A stretch of 64,000 nt of DNA from Istiophorus platypterus. Its lineage: Eukaryota; Chordata; Actinopteri; Istiophoriformes; Istiophoridae. A model generated the notes under the pieces. That model was not told the DNA's origin and made no database searches. It saw nothing but the letters and a program-made list of their open reading frames with translations. The stretch covers positions 19,836,695 to 19,900,694 of the forward strand of contig CM029129.1 of NCBI GenBank assembly GCA_016859345.1, given 5' to 3'. A program made the position numbers and the translations under genes. Below, one piece after another: positions 36,024 to 49,555 of this stretch (position 1 is its first letter; each line of letters begins with the position of its first letter).

Positions 36024-39000
36024 AAAGCCCCCATGTGCCGGTCACCCGCGTAGATCCCCAAGGAATCAGGCCATGCAGGAGTGCGGAGTGTTTTTTTGTT
36101 TTTGTTTTTCGTTTTTTCACACCACGAGGGCTGGCATGGACTACAGGACTTTGGTCCGCAGTGATAGCCTACACAGTATGTGGTCAGAAAGCTCCTAATT
36201 TCATCAATCCACTACTTGTTCTTTTTTTTTTTTTTTTCGTTTTGCCTTAGACTGATTATAAGCTATGTTAGCTGTCAAGTGATTTGACTTCAGTTGTTTT
36301 TCCTATGTGTTTTGTACCCTGTGGCTTGTCGTCCTGACTTTTCTTGAGGGTTGTATGAACTTTTTGAATGTTTAGGTTAATGGGACAAACTGTGCATGAT
36401 AGCGGACATGGAGAGAGAAAGGAAGGGGAGGGGGAAAAAAAAGAGCTTCAGTTTTAAAGAAGCTCACTCTGACGTCACTTGTCACTCAGCCTCAGAATAG
36501 GAACAAACATTTTGATGGATAAACGAATCAAACGAAGCTTCTCAGACACTCCAGCAACCCTGTTAAAATCTCCTCAAAGTGCGCAAAGCTGCTCACATGC
36601 TCAATGATAATCAACACAATCATAGTTCCAATCAACAGATCCTGCCATTTTTTCATCAGCTGTGTGTTTCAAAATCTATAGTGATACACAAGTTTACCTT
36701 CAGTGTCCTCGTGTTAAAGAGGATGTGCTGTAAACCTCGGCCCTTGACAAAAATCTGATCAATATTCTACATTTATCTTCTCCGAGTTCAGCTGTGGCTG
36801 ACAAACACGGAAGAAACTGCCAAAACACCGAATACTCATTAACAGATATTCTATTCTGTCTTGCTCTGTTATGAGAACACACGACGAGATGAACATCTTC
36901 GATCAGCGGTATTGACTTGTTTGTTTTTTTTTTTTTTTTTCTGGAGCTTTCAGGCAGGGAAGCCAACCAGGATATTCAGTTGCCTTACTGTGTGACACTT
37001 CAACTGCATGCTGACTTTTTACTTTTCTTGTTTTTTTATTTTTTCCCCTTTTGTTGCCTTCATCGGTTCACACTGCTGCACACCATGTCTTGTTTAGTTT
37101 CATTTAGTTTCTACGTCAGATGTTTTTGCACAATGATTAGATTTTCCTGTTGTAACGCTCAGCATTTGCACCAATCATAGCTTTTTTTTGTTTGTTTAGG
37201 TTTGTTTTGTTTTGTTTTTTTACTTTATTGTATCAACTTGCAGAGTAACAATATACCAGAGAAGTATTATCTAATATTGTCTTTCTTTTCCTATTTTGTC
37301 CAAGTTTAGATTTTTTTTTCTGGTTGAGTGACTGTTATATCTTAAGTTTTCTGTCTTTTTGAAGCAGGATTTATATAAAATCTCATTTCAGGATGTGTCA
37401 GCGACGGGGTCTCTGCACTTTTCATCTTTGCTAATTCAGATGGGCTAAGGTTGCTAATAATTTTTTTAGGTCCATTATCTGCAGATCACAACTTGATTAT
37501 GTCATTACCTTAAAACAACAACAGGGAAAGCCTGCCATTGTAGCCTCCCACTGCCTCTCCGATCTCTTTCCCCTGAAGATTCTGTCTTTTGTGCCTCTGT
37601 GTCATCTCTGCACAGTTCATTGTACAAATGGGGGATAATAACACACCTTTGGAAGGTCTCTTCAATGACATTCATGGTGTTGCACTTGGCTGCACACATG
37701 AAATGCGATGGACAGTCTGAGAGACAACGTCGAACCCTGCACCAACATCTGGCTAATCTCTAACCTCTGTGTAAAGTGACTGAGATTGTCGGACTGTCTG
37801 TTTTGTAAAGTTACAAAAATGTGGTCAGACAGTCCTTCTAGATATTTTTAAACATTAAACATTTTTTTTCCCTGGGATCTCACCTGAAATGTCTCATTAT
37901 TATGAATTATCTTCTGTTCGAGTTGCTGTCATCAGTCATTCCTCTCGACCCGAAGACAAGAAAATGGTTACCACAAGAAACATCATTTCCTTTGGATAAG
38001 AGATCATTTGCGATTTTTGATAAAACAAAGTGACAATCAGTAAATTCAAGTTGTGATCCGACCAAAAAATTATTAGCAGACCCTCAACCACTCTGAGTTT
38101 CTGTTTCGAGTTTTACGAATTGAATGACACAGTGCAGGGGGGAGGAAAAAAAAAACTGAAGCTAAGTCATGAGGTTTAAAAATTTAACCTGACACAATAG
38201 ATGGTCACCTCAAGCACTCCTGACATTTTGATGAACATTCCCCGGTTGACACCACTTCTCAAGCAACAGATCAACCTGGACGTTACATTTACACTTTGGT
38301 TTTTTATCTCATTTGGGAGCATTTGTTATTATACTAGCTTAGACTTATCTTTTTATCTGAAAGGGCATTGGGAATCTTAAGCTCTTGTTAAACAGGATGG
38401 GAAATCTATGAACTTTTTAAAACAGCAGCAGCTACATACAATGTTTTGGGGTTTGTTTTGCGGCTCTGACAGAGACTCAAACTGCCAATTAGAGGTTATT
38501 GACACAGGTTACAGATATAGCATTGGCCAGGAGTTGTGCGTTTTATTCTGAAACTTTAGAGTCACATATACATTGTATAGACCACCTGATGGGATAAATG
38601 GGAGTCCCGGAGTTGACATGGGATTTTAGCTCGGCAGACGTTCTCAAAATCTGAGTGAACCAGTTATTTTGGTTGTGAGATATATTTGACCTAATTTGAA
38701 TTGTAGAAAAAGGCTCATATTTATTTAGAAATTTTATAAAACAAAAGTATAATTTGCAGTCCAAGAGTGATGGAGAACAGCCTGGATTATCTGTACCTGT
38801 ATTCTTGCTGAGGCCATGTATTAATGTGTTTTATTGTGGGTTTGAAGATGTAGTAAAAGTATATGTAGATTATGCATGTAAAGGGGGTGGGGGGGTGTTA
38901 CACCACATAGCTGCTAGATTTTGGTGAACAGGAGTTAAGGTTTGTATGGTTTTGCTTTTTTGTTTTGTTTTGTTTTGTTTTTTTGAGGCACATAACCAGG

Positions 39001-40821
39001 TAATCAGCACCATTTGGAGATTTTCTTCTATTTTGAGATGTTGCTGGTGAAATGTTGGAGTTGGATTGTAAAATTTGGGGATTTTGCAGCCAGGCTGTGG
39101 CTTGTATGAAGCATTAAAAACACTGCACTGTCTGCCCTCTGCTGGGCTGAAAAATACTGTGCTTGGGGGGAGAAATATAAAGAGCATCAGTTCAGTTTAG
39201 TTTTTGAAGGAGGTAAAGAGGACATGCAACGTATTAAAGTTTATTTCTATTTTCCAGGTTTTGGATTTCTTATATTTTGTAGGTAGAAATGAAGATCAAC
39301 GACAAAAAAAAAAAAAAAATCGTCTCAAGTACGAAAGCCAAATATTGAAGTCATTGTTACTGACATGTTACTGCCATGGACTGTTTTGTCTCCCAGACTG
39401 AAATGAGCTTCTCCCACATGTTTTCTGTTATTTTGAGGACTCTTTAGACATTAAATTTTATTTGGTTGGAACTTTGAGTGATCTTTTTTTTTTTTTTTTT
39501 ACTCTGCGGCTCAGGAGATTTGACATGGAGAAGAAAGAAATGCTGAAACCCTTAAGAACAAAGTATCATCGACACTAGCCTGCGGGAAAGACTTTTTAGA
39601 CTGGGCTCACATAAGCTACACTGCTAAACACTGCTAAAAATATGTTCCCTGTCCAGTCACTTTTGTACCTGTTCAGGTATTATTCATTTCATTACCAACC
39701 TCATAAGGCCCTGTCTGAGCTGCCAGGTATGAAATTTTTGTGGAGAAATGGTGAGTTATTTCTTTTCATCTTTTATTCTTGATGTCACCGACTGTCAGAA
39801 GAGTCTTACAGCTATTTAAAGCAACTCCTGCAAATATTTACAGACTGTCTTCACCCGATGTGCACACTGTGGAGTTTTCTCAGCTGGGTGGTTGGGAGGG
39901 GGCTTAGATTGCCAGTCTTTCAGGGAAAAAAAAATCCCTACTGACATACTCATTATACATGTGGCTTTAACACAAGGAAGGTTTCACTACAAGGCCAATT
40001 TCATGTAGTTCTCACACACACAAACAATAACAGCACAGTTTTGGGTTTTCCCCTTACAATTACCAACATTTTAGAAATCTAAAATCTCCCCTCAAAAAAA
40101 GAGAAGATAAAAGGGAGTATTAAGAACATGAAAAGAAGAATAATGCTATTACTACTAGCCGAAATAATAAAATTTGTATGGGGGGGCAAAAAATGGGACT
40201 TGATACATAAATGAAATGAAAGGGGTTAGCATGCAGGGGGGGGGGGACAAATGGATCCTACCAGAGTAAAGTAAGGATGGATCCTGTTCATCACGGGATT
40301 GGCTACTCTTTTTCTTTTTCTCTTTTAGTTTTGGAATTTTCTCATCATATGATTCCCTCATTGTGTGTTCGAGGCTCCAAGCCTCTCATCCTTTCCCTCA
40401 GTTAAGAGACGTCTCTGTTCTTTGTCTTTTTTTTCTTTTCTTTTTTTTCAGCTAAATGAGCTTTGGAGCCCTGGATCCGCAGCATCAAAGCCTGCTGGAT
40501 GCTGTACAAAAAATTCCTTCAAGGCCTGATTCTCTCATTTTTCAGCCGTCTGTAGATGGAAGAGGCAGCCAGCAAAGCTTTTAAAAGTGGTTTATTGGTT
40601 CTCTGAATCTTGGACAGGCACGTGTTCCTCTTACAGCTCTTCACTCTGTCACTGACTAAGTGCTTCAAAAGATGCAGGAGGTGGAGTGATAGCAGTTTAG
40701 CTGCCTCTTAGCTGGTGATGGACTAGTGTTAAGAGCTGAATTTCCTCCTGCTTCCAAACAGATGATGATGATGTTCTTTCTACTTGAACTACATATCTAC
40801 TTAAAGTCTTTCTTCTCTCTC

Positions 40822-40868
<47 letters not shown>

Positions 40869-41410
40869 CTTTTCCTGTCACTTTTATAAAAAAAAAAAAT
40901 GTATTGATCAAGAGTAAAATATCTTTACTCAGACACTGGTGTCACAAAACATTTAAGTAAAGAACATGAATTAGTTGAGCTCACGGTGGCACTAGGAAAG
41001 AAATCGGTGGGTAGGATTCATCCCCTGGGGACCATAAATGTTGGGACAGTATTTCATGGCTGTCAATTTAGTAGTGGATGAAATATTTCAGTCAGGTCCA
41101 CTGTTGTCGACAGACTAACATTGGCATTTATAGAGCCATGATAAATAGCTTATATAGTTTATAGTGCGTATTCTATATAAGATTTTTTTTTATTAATAAA
41201 GTATTGTAACTTCCTATGGCCCATCAGTCAGTTATGCTCATTGATCTCTGTAGGTCTTGTTGAACAGCTGCAGGTCACATCACTGCAATTAATATGATAG
41301 TGGTGTCATAGGGGTCATTATTTTTGGCAAGAGGGAGGACAAAGTATTCAGTTCGGCACATGGTGCCTTGACAACACTTGGCAAAGCCTTGGCAAATTTA
41401 TTAGTAATGA
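36024..41410 (+). other. bckdk 3' UTR and downstream intergenic DNA
   Basis: The sequence after the bckdk stop is T-rich with many poly(T) runs and no coding exon. Candidate cleavage signals include ATTAAA at about 37855 and at about 39450. If the latter is used, the 3' UTR is about 3.4 kb. An (AT)n tract lies at 40827-40865. No interspersed repeat was recognised before 41411. Confidence 0.4.
40827..40865. repeat. (TA)n microsatellite
   Basis: About 39 bp of TA dinucleotides preceded by a CT-rich run. Confidence 0.95.
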
Positions 41411-42124
41411 ATAACTGAAATATCACATTGACATAAGTATTCATGTATTCATTAGTATTCAGAACCCTTTCTACGACACTAGAAATGTAAGTCAGGTGCC
41501 TCCTATTTCTCCTGATCGTCTCAAGGATGTTCCTAAAGTCAATCTATGGGATGTAATTTGGAGAGGCTGCCATCACTGACGCACTCCGCTGATCGCAGCC
41601 TTATGGCAGGGTGGCGAGGGGGAAGCCTGTTCTTAGTGAAAGTTTTGGGAAAAAAAAAAGAAAAAAGAGCACCTAAAGGACTCTCCGACTCTGAGAAACA
41701 AGACTCCCTGGTCCGATGAGACCAAGATTGAACTGTCTAGGCCTTCGAATCTAAGTGTCATGTCTGGGCGACCCCAGACGTGACAGTTAGAATTGGTTGT
41801 CCCCCTGGAAGTGTCCCCCGTCTCCACACAGGATCTCTGGAGTTCAGCAACAGTGACCGTTAGGTTCTTGGTCACCAAGCCCCCCCCCCCGATTTCTCAC
41901 CTTGGTTGGGCAGTCAGATCTAGGAAGAATCCTGGTTGTCCCATACTTCTTCCATTGAGGAAATATGGAGGCCACTGTACCCTTGGAAACCTTCTATGCA
42001 GCAGTTTTTTTTTTCTTCTTTTGCAGCCTTCAAGTCTCGATCAAGTCTTTTCCTCTAATAAATTTGCAAAAATTTATAAAATTCAGCTTTTGCTTTGTTA
42101 TTATGGAATATTGAACGTAGATTT

Positions 42125-42130
<6 letters not shown>
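41411..42130. mobile_element. Tc1/mariner relic (family 2) with an internal inversion
   Basis: The left end (41411-41560; GAAATATCACATTGACATAA, CAGGTGCCTCCTATTTCTCC) and right end (42052-42130; CTCTAATAAATTTGCAAAAA, TATGGAATATTG) read in the same direction as a common teleost Tc1 element. At 41600-41760 the plus strand encodes part of the transposase catalytic domain (GACTCTCCGACTCTGAGAAA, TCCGATGAGACCAAGATTGA). At about 41765-41995 the minus strand encodes the N-terminal part (VTKNLTVTVAELQRS), so this block is reversed relative to the rest. Stops and frameshifts make it inactive. An oligo-C run (41880-41891) lies inside the inverted block. Confidence 0.75.
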
Positions 42131-42155
<25 letters not shown>

Positions 42156-44379
42156 AGCATAAGGCTGCAACATAAAAGAAAGAGGTTGGCTGTAAGTTGT
42201 TACAGACACACAAGAGACAATGAGAACTTTAATATTTTGTTTTTTTTTTTATTTTTATTTTTCGCAGGCTGTAAATTTCATCATCCAACACAGGTCTCTT
42301 TGACACCTGCAGTATTAATTTAAGAAGAAAAAAAAATCCACAAACACGAAGACGAGCAAGATTTTCTCTAACAAAAACCCCCAGAGTCACTCGCTGTACA
42401 GCTACACTACAAAGTGCCTTTCTTCGTTTTGTCTCTTTCGACAAGAACGAACCCAACAACTGAGCAAACACTTTGGTCAATTATCTTATTTGGAATGTGA
42501 TAACAGATTGGTACATTTTCCTTTTCATATTAAAAACACAGTAGCATGCTCTGACCTCATCGGAGAAAACAGCTACGTCCTGCTGCTTTCAGTTGACCCG
42601 AAACTTACTGGAAGGTCTCCAATATTTAGAACATTAACCGGAGGTCACAAGGTTGGGTTGACTCTGAGACTGTTCTCATGTCACACTCGAACCGACTCAC
42701 TGTTTAAAGTTTATTGGTTTAAACTTTGTGTCATGCTCAATTACATTTTCAGGAAAAAAGATCTGCTTGTGTTTTAACCTTTAGCAAAACACTAGCTCAT
42801 AAAAGGCAATAATTCTGAGGCAGAACTATATTCGGGCATTCGCACGTTCACGTTCAAGCACTTTGAGTAGCATCAGTTTGCAGAATCAACTGGTTTGACA
42901 TCTTTCACACAGGATCCATGGTCTTTGTAAAAGACAATAAAAGATATTTCTAGGAGCAAAATGACAAAACGTTGGAGGCTTGTATGAGATTTTGGACATT
43001 AAAAAAACAGTGACACCAACTTCCAAACTATTTTTACAAGAATGCAGCACTTTTTAAGACTTTACAGTTTGCCAGCTCCAGCACATGCACCTGCACCTAC
43101 ATACATGGTTTTGAAACGCACTCAGTCGGTCACAACTGTGGGAAATGGACAGCAAGCTGCTTATATTGTGGTGCATGACTCAACTTTTTACAAGTAAAAC
43201 GAGCTCAGTTTTACTGGAGACGTGAGTGTGACTGAGTGTGAATAGCGGGGCCCATGCTGAACCTCACCACTCCGTGCGATAAGGTTGGAGATTGACAGCA
43301 TTTTAATAAATATGAATCCTAACAATTAAGAAATCAAAAACCTTTTGAATCCCTTATCAATTCCATTTAACATTCCACATTTGCAATTAAACAAACTCAT
43401 GACTAAAAGTATTAGATCAGTGGTCAGCCGTTGCAGGCTGAGGAGGCAGGAACTGTTTTTTGTAGTGGATTTACGTACTAAAATGAGAAATGCGCCGTAA
43501 ATTATGAAATGTTGACAGAATATTTATATGACACTTTGGCACACTTTACTTTTTCATGAGATACTTGTTCCAAACACTGGAGGCCCTGACTCATAACTAT
43601 TAAGTTGAGCAGGTTAAACTATTGATATCATATGAATTAACTAACTAGGAAACTCCCATGTTGGTGTTGTTAAAACTGCCTCAAAAAAAAAAAAAAAAAA
43701 AAAAAACACAGCCCATTCCCAGTCAAATGTTACTTGAGAGAGGATCTTCCTTGACTACAAATAATATTTGGCTGAGCAAAGACACAAGCTCGCAATGAGC
43801 AAAATAATCAAACAATAACGAAGTTACATTTTGGCATTATGGTAAGTTAGTTATGGCATTAATGTTAATTAGTTTAAGTTACTGGCAGCCATTTCCTCTG
43901 GAGAAAGTGAAGGACAGCGACGGCTAAGAATGAAAAGTCTTTAACCTAGATAATTTTGACATTGCTGCTGTTTTATAACAAAAAAAGAGAGATAATAAAT
44001 TCAATTAGAGATTCATTGAGATCGTGGAACCAGATCCGCTATCTGCACCCAACCCCACCATGAAAACACAAATATGGCAAAAGCAAAATGGCACATAGAA
44101 CAAATTAGCCCTTTTCCTGTAAACCTTTTTACATTATTGTTGACCAACACGGTTTAAAGACCCAAACACAGACAAGTTCAGAGCACAAATCTTACAATGG
44201 AACTTTTCCTTAAAAATAAATTAGCGGTCTGACATGTATCTGCACTGCAAAGTGAAGAGCTATAAATCTCACTGCCTCCGAGTCCAAGCAAGGCAACAAC
44301 AATGACCAGAACAAACGTCAAGAGAGGACTTGATAAATACGGGATGCAATGGGAAGTTCTTAAAGCTGCCGTCATATCA
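42131..44379 (-). other. orai2 3' UTR and flank
   Basis: Lies past the orai2 stop (44380-44382) on the minus strand. It is AT-rich with no other coding exon. A minus-strand AATAAA is at about 42711-42716, which would give a 3' UTR of roughly 1.7 kb, but nearer signals may be used. A run of more than 20 A residues lies near 43684-43706. Confidence 0.4.
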
Positions 44380-46495
44380 TCACACAGTCTGGAGGCCTCT
44401 TTCGTGGCCATCCAGCTGTACCTTAATCTTGTGCAGTTCCTCGATTTCCTGGTGGTGTCGCTCCGTCTTGTGGCGCACCAGGGAGCGATAGAAGTGTATG
44501 GTGAACACCACGAAGATCACCCCCACTGGCACCATGATGATGGTGGAGGCCAGCGCGGCCTGCCAGCCGCTGTTCCCGGGCTTCGTCACAGCGGTGGGGG
44601 CCGTCGGGGTGCAGCAGGCGGCCGTCTTTTTGGCCCCGCCAGAGTCCACGGGCAGGAACTTGATCCAGCAGAGGAGCACCACCTCCGCCAGAAACAGCAG
44701 GATGCCAAGCGCCGTGGAGAAGCCCCAGGCCAGCTCGATGTAGTGGTGCATGCGCTCATGGGGCGACTCGCTGACGGAGTTGAGGTTGTGGATGTTGCTG
44801 ACAGCCTCCACGTTGGGCAGGATGCAGGTGCTGATCAGCAGGGCGAAGAGGTGCACCGCGACCAGCACGGTGGTGCACACACTGAAGGCGATGAGGAGCA
44901 CGTGGGGGTAACTGTACTGCATTTCCAGCTGCACCTCCACCATGGCCACCTATGACAAATGGGGATATGAATAACCAGGTTACTATATGTTCATGTCTAC
45001 TTCTCAACATGGTAATACACAAAGACACCAGGCATGTAAGCAAACCCATCAAATCAAGTCCTTTTCGAGCTCTTCTGGTGTCCCGAGGTCCTCTTGACCT
45101 GGTTCAGGACAACATTTTCGATCATATCTTGTGACCTTCACATGCCACATAAAGTCCATAGGCCACCAACGATACAGTTGTGAAGAAGAAGGAGTTATTT
45201 AAAATGTTCAGGGTTTTTCGAGTGTTAGGTAACTGAACAATGGAGCACTTCAGGGCTGATCTTGTCTGAATCAACAGATGAAAGATGAAAAAAACTTTGT
45301 TAGATAATTCCTTGCCCTTTGATTCTGGGGCCTGTGAACATAAAAACTAAAGGGGAGAAGTCAATTATCATATGATCACAGAGCTCAGAATTCTGTTATT
45401 TGTGCCATTAACAGCAAGTGGAAGGCAAATATTACCCTCTGTGGAAACCTGATAAAACATTCAGCATTAAGAATTTTCTATTTCAGATTCTGGGTCAGTT
45501 TTAAATGAATTCAGTAACAATCTTGTACAGCATAACGTACAGTATATCCTCTGTATAACAACTGTAGCTGAGGCTTGTGGATATTTAGTATTCAGAGCTT
45601 CCACCCTATAACAAAAATATACCACACGCTGCCGTCGGTCTCTGAGAAACTGGAACCAGAGAATATTTGGCATTTTTGCTCCAAAAACAATTAATTCATT
45701 ATGAAAAATATGAAAACACTGCATGAGAAATAAAATGCTGTGTCCAATATATTTATGATGCACAGCAGCATAAACCCTGACTTGTAATATCTTAAAGTGG
45801 GCATGCATGTGGCTTAAATTTTCTGTCAAAGGTCTTTTAAAAATAAAAAAAATCAAAAAAAAAAAAAAAAAAAAAAAAATCAAAAAAAAAATCAAAAAAT
45901 GCATTTCATCATAACGGTAGATAACGATGCTTGGATGTTAGATAACTGATGGTTGGCTGCGATAAACCCATGTAAATACGATTTATGATGATAGAAAATT
46001 AACCCCCGAAGACAAGCTCTAACAATAAAGGCTGCTATCAAGCATCATGAAAAAACAAACAGGAAGTTTAAAACTAGTTGCTGCCCACAAAGCCATCAAC
46101 TGTTGCCATGTACGTCACTGTGGTGGATTATCTTCACTGGATTTGTAGTACTGAAATGAGCAGGAACCATCAGCTGCACAGAAAACAAGCAGCAAAGGTC
46201 CTCTAAGAGACGACGATGCACTGAAGAAAAAAAAAACAAAAAAAAACGGGTGACCATAACTGACCATCGCAAAGCCAGACAGCAGTGCCGAGGTTCTGCT
46301 GGAGGCCTTCAGCTTGGCCCGGCTCAGGTAGAGTTTCCTCCAGGACAGGGCCTGCACCGAGTGGTGGTTGGAGCTGACCAGCTCCAGGTAACTGCGCCGC
46401 ACCCAGTCCCTGTAGTCCATCCCCCCGCCATCGGGGGCCCGCTCTGACACCCCAGGGGCCGGGGAGCCCGAAGGCACATTCAGTTCACTGCTCAT
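44380..46495 (-). CDS. orai2: Store-operated calcium channel subunit ORAI2
   Basis: Two coding exons: 46265-46495 (77 codons, begins MSSELNVPSGSPAPG, ends GFAM) and 44380-44949 (189 codons plus stop), 266 aa (human 254). ORAI proteins form the hexameric CRAC pore in the plasma membrane, opened by STIM when the ER calcium store empties. The N-terminal STIM-coupling and pore-helix segment (WRKLYLSRAKLKASSRTSAL) is intact. The intron falls inside TM1, just before the selectivity-filter glutamate (Glu82 in AMVEVQL). TM2-TM3 (CTTVLVAVHLFALLIST; ELAWGFSTALGILLFLAEVV) and TM4 (STIIMVPVGVIFVVFTIHFY) follow, then the nexus RSLVRHKTERH and a C-terminal coiled coil that binds STIM. The extracellular TM3-TM4 loop is short, with a CC pair and Thr/Pro-rich sequence, as in ORAI2 rather than ORAI1. 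A 5-nt leader and an acceptor (CCCAACCAG) precede the ATG, so a non-coding upstream exon is needed. Confidence 0.97.
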
Positions 46496-46500
46496 GGCAC

Positions 46501-48699
46501 CTGGTTGGGAAGAAGGAGACGGTGTCATCGCGGTTTTTCGCTCGTCCTCAAAAGGGAAAACAATAAATAAAATCACATAAAGTAAAAAAAAAAAAAATCA
46601 TTTCTTACAAGTCATGGCGATAGACAAGAAAGGTGCACACAAAAACTCGTAAGAACCACAACAATCATCTTACATTCAGCAGAATATTTGAAATTACTTC
46701 TGCTAAATACCAATTCACCAATAGTCCCTTCATGTCTGTTTAAAACCATTAAAATTGTATCATTTAATGTTTATTTTTACAGGGACAAGCGCATTGCATG
46801 GATCACTTCCACATACCACAGTATATTTTTAGCCTAAGATAGTTTGCCAGATCCTGTCCCTAAAGGGCCTTTATACAAATATACAAGACTCAACAGGAAA
46901 AAACAATCATCCACTAAAATATACAATCTGACAACTTAGTGAAAAGCAACTCATCATCGTTCCATGAGGACATGACTGATCCATTTTTATTAATTGTGAT
47001 GTCATGGTAATAAACAAGTAATAATTTTGTGGGTTAAACATCAATGATATGTTACAAAATAAATGCTCAAATGGTTTAAAGTGACTTTAAAGTTTTACTG
47101 CTCAATTTTAAATCATCTCCGAGTTCATACACAAAGAACTACAAGTATATTTTTTCACAGACATTATTGTTTTAATTCGAATTCTAATACTCCACCATGT
47201 TATTTTAAATTATGCTTAAAAGGAACATAATAAAAACTACATGCCACAGCACCAAAATTTACTTAGCCTTTCTACATTATATTAGAGTGCAAACAGTGAT
47301 ATGTTTCCTCCTGCCCACCAATCACTGCAGCTCCATGTTTCTCTTCAAGTTCAACAATAACTCAGCCCTTTTAAGGGAAACCATGGATATTGCCGAAACC
47401 CAAGGCAAACTCATCTTTCAGGGGCATGAAATCTGTCTGTCACAATGTTTTGCCCCAACATGCTGTTGGCAGAGAGTCAGAGCTGTAGTATAGAGTTGCA
47501 AACTTTTGTGTATGTCCCAACCCTCTCCTCTCCTCACGGTAAGTGTGCGTGAGTGAAAGGGGGAACAGGGAAGAGCTATCATGAGAAAGATAAAAGCAAA
47601 AGTACAAACCGATGGAGTTTGAAAAATAAAGCAGCACCCGTGCTTCCATTTCCTTTTTCCTCACAATATTTTTGTTGCTAGAAGATTAGAATATACTTTT
47701 TTTTATATCATACTTGTGGAAAAACATCCCCCAAATTTGAGAGAACAGAATCAAGACATGTCAGTGAGTTTTGTTTAATTGAAGGTAGATATTGATCGCT
47801 CTGTTATGCACCAGTTATCCTACAGTGAACAATATCTATACATTATGCTGTGTAGGTTTAACTTCTTGGCCTCTCCAGTTGCATATTTTAATTAACAGTC
47901 CAAGAGCCTCTGATCTCTGTGGTTGTCAAACAGTTCTTCAAAAGACAAAACTGGGGTCTAGTGCCAAATCATTATGAGGGGTTCATGTCAGCTAATGGTT
48001 GAGAGAGTGAGCTTTTTACTTCTTTTTTGATGACGATTAGTCAATGTTTGATGACTGCTATAATTAAAATGTAACAATGATTTAATTCTTAATGTAAAAC
48101 ACACATTATGTGGCGACACTGAAAAAAAACAGATGCCTCATTGGTGCATTACCTCACTTGATAGTTATTTTCCTTGTCAATGCAAAATGAGATTTTGTTC
48201 ACAAATTAAGAAAAAAAAAAAATCTGCATTCTGTAACAATGAGCCCGTGACTACTTGTAGTTCTTTGAGTTTCTCAGTGTGATTTTTAAATTTTGCCAAA
48301 ATTACAGAATTGCAATAATTATGTATTTAAATAAATGTAAAAGTTGTGACTTACGTAGAGTAAAAAAATAGGCAACTATTGCCACTTCGGGTTTTATATG
48401 ATACAGGACATGATATACTGGAACTTTTGCCCACATAATGTAGACTGACAATTCAGCCCCCACCCACAACAAAAACCTGTTCATCTCTGCTAACCACAAT
48501 ACTTTGACTATGCAAACACAAAAGTGTGTACGCTATGTACAAACTCTGTATTAACTGCATGAACAAAATTAGCCGGTCTCCGGGAAAACAGCTGTGCCCG
48601 ATGCATTAGAGTAAAAAAAGAAAAATGCACATGAGTGATGCGACCCCTTCCTCAATATCCTGGGTTTTGCAGGGCTCAACAGATCCGAAGATGGGTGAC
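46501..48699 (-). other. Likely first intron of orai2
   Basis: AT-rich DNA between the coding exon carrying the ATG and the CpG island. No coding exon, RNA gene or repeat family was recognised. Confidence 0.4.
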
Positions 48700-49330
48700 A
48701 CCTTTACGACTCTATGTATATTTAGACATGGCAGGATCCGTTTACGGGGTTCGGCTAACAGAGGGTCTAAGCACGGCGATGCACCAGAGCCAACATTAAT
48801 GCAAAAGATCCCGATGCGTAAAATAAGACCGAAAACCCCGTCGCGGTCGCAGGCGGCGGCAAAAAGTGTCCAAAACACCCCGGCGACGTTTAGACCCCGA
48901 CTCCTCCAGCTAGCTAACTTAGTTAGCCGACTACTCAATGGTTTTCCTGGCCGCGGCGCTCGTCCGCGACTCGGCCGGACCGGCTCCGGTTCGACTTACC
49001 CGTCTCCCCGAAGCGCCCCCTTTTTGTTTTTTTTTTTCCCTCAGTTACCGAGACCGGCTCCGTGCAGGGTCTTCGCTCCGCGCCGCGCAGGGCGATAAAC
49101 GAAAGGCGTCCAGGGCAGCGAGGGGCGTCGTGGTCCGACCGCTTCCGCTCCGGAGGCTGCGCTTCTCAACGACGCCTCCCATCCGCTCCGGGTTTGGAGC
49201 CGGGGTCTGGGACGGCGCTGGTCCCCTCCGCCATGCTTGGGCTCTTCCGCACTGCGGGTCCAGTTCACCGGGGTGGGGGGTTCGGTTTTTGTTCTCCTCC
49301 GGTTCGGGTCGTTCGGACCGGAGACCCGCG
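48700..49330 (-). promoter_or_regulatory. CpG island, promoter and probable non-coding exon 1 of orai2
   Basis: This is the strongest CpG-rich stretch in the window. On the minus strand it contains a near-consensus donor (GACGG|GTAAGTCG, exon ending at 49000), the kind of 5' exon that the acceptor just ahead of the orai2 ATG demands. The first exon would then lie between about 49000 and 49250, with a 2.5 kb intron. Several open frames cross the island on both strands but look like GC-driven chance frames. Confidence 0.5.
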
Positions 49331-49555
49331 GGAGGCGACGGGGAACCGAGGATCCGGAAAAGACGGCTTCCGGTTTGGGCGTGCAAGCCTTCAAATTAAG
49401 AGCGCGGACGTTCACATTGAGGGGGAAAGTGTCAAGTTACAGCTGCGTGCCTGTTACATATTTTGCTGACTTCGGGGCGAAGATAATAGGTGAATTCAAT
49501 CCCTTTTGGAAACAAGCATCAAAAATGGTGATGCATTTTACTAGTTATTTCATCT

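Noticed and set aside
35761..36250. Open frames overlapping the last bckdk exon (Cys/Arg-rich and Phe-rich products)
   Set aside because: They are alternate frames of the bckdk last exon and T-rich 3' UTR.
41793..42323. 176-codon plus-strand open frame
   Set aside because: It crosses the Tc1 relic and poly(T) runs, giving phenylalanine repeats; not a gene.
44302..44955. 217-codon plus-strand open frame opposite orai2
   Set aside because: It is the complement of the conserved orai2 coding exon. Its His/Gly/Asp-rich product is a typical shadow frame.
48625..49399. Long overlapping open frames on both strands (up to about 157 codons) in the orai2 CpG island
   Set aside because: GC-rich DNA makes stop codons rare. 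The products are Arg/Pro/Ser-rich with no recognisable domain, and frames overlap on both strands.
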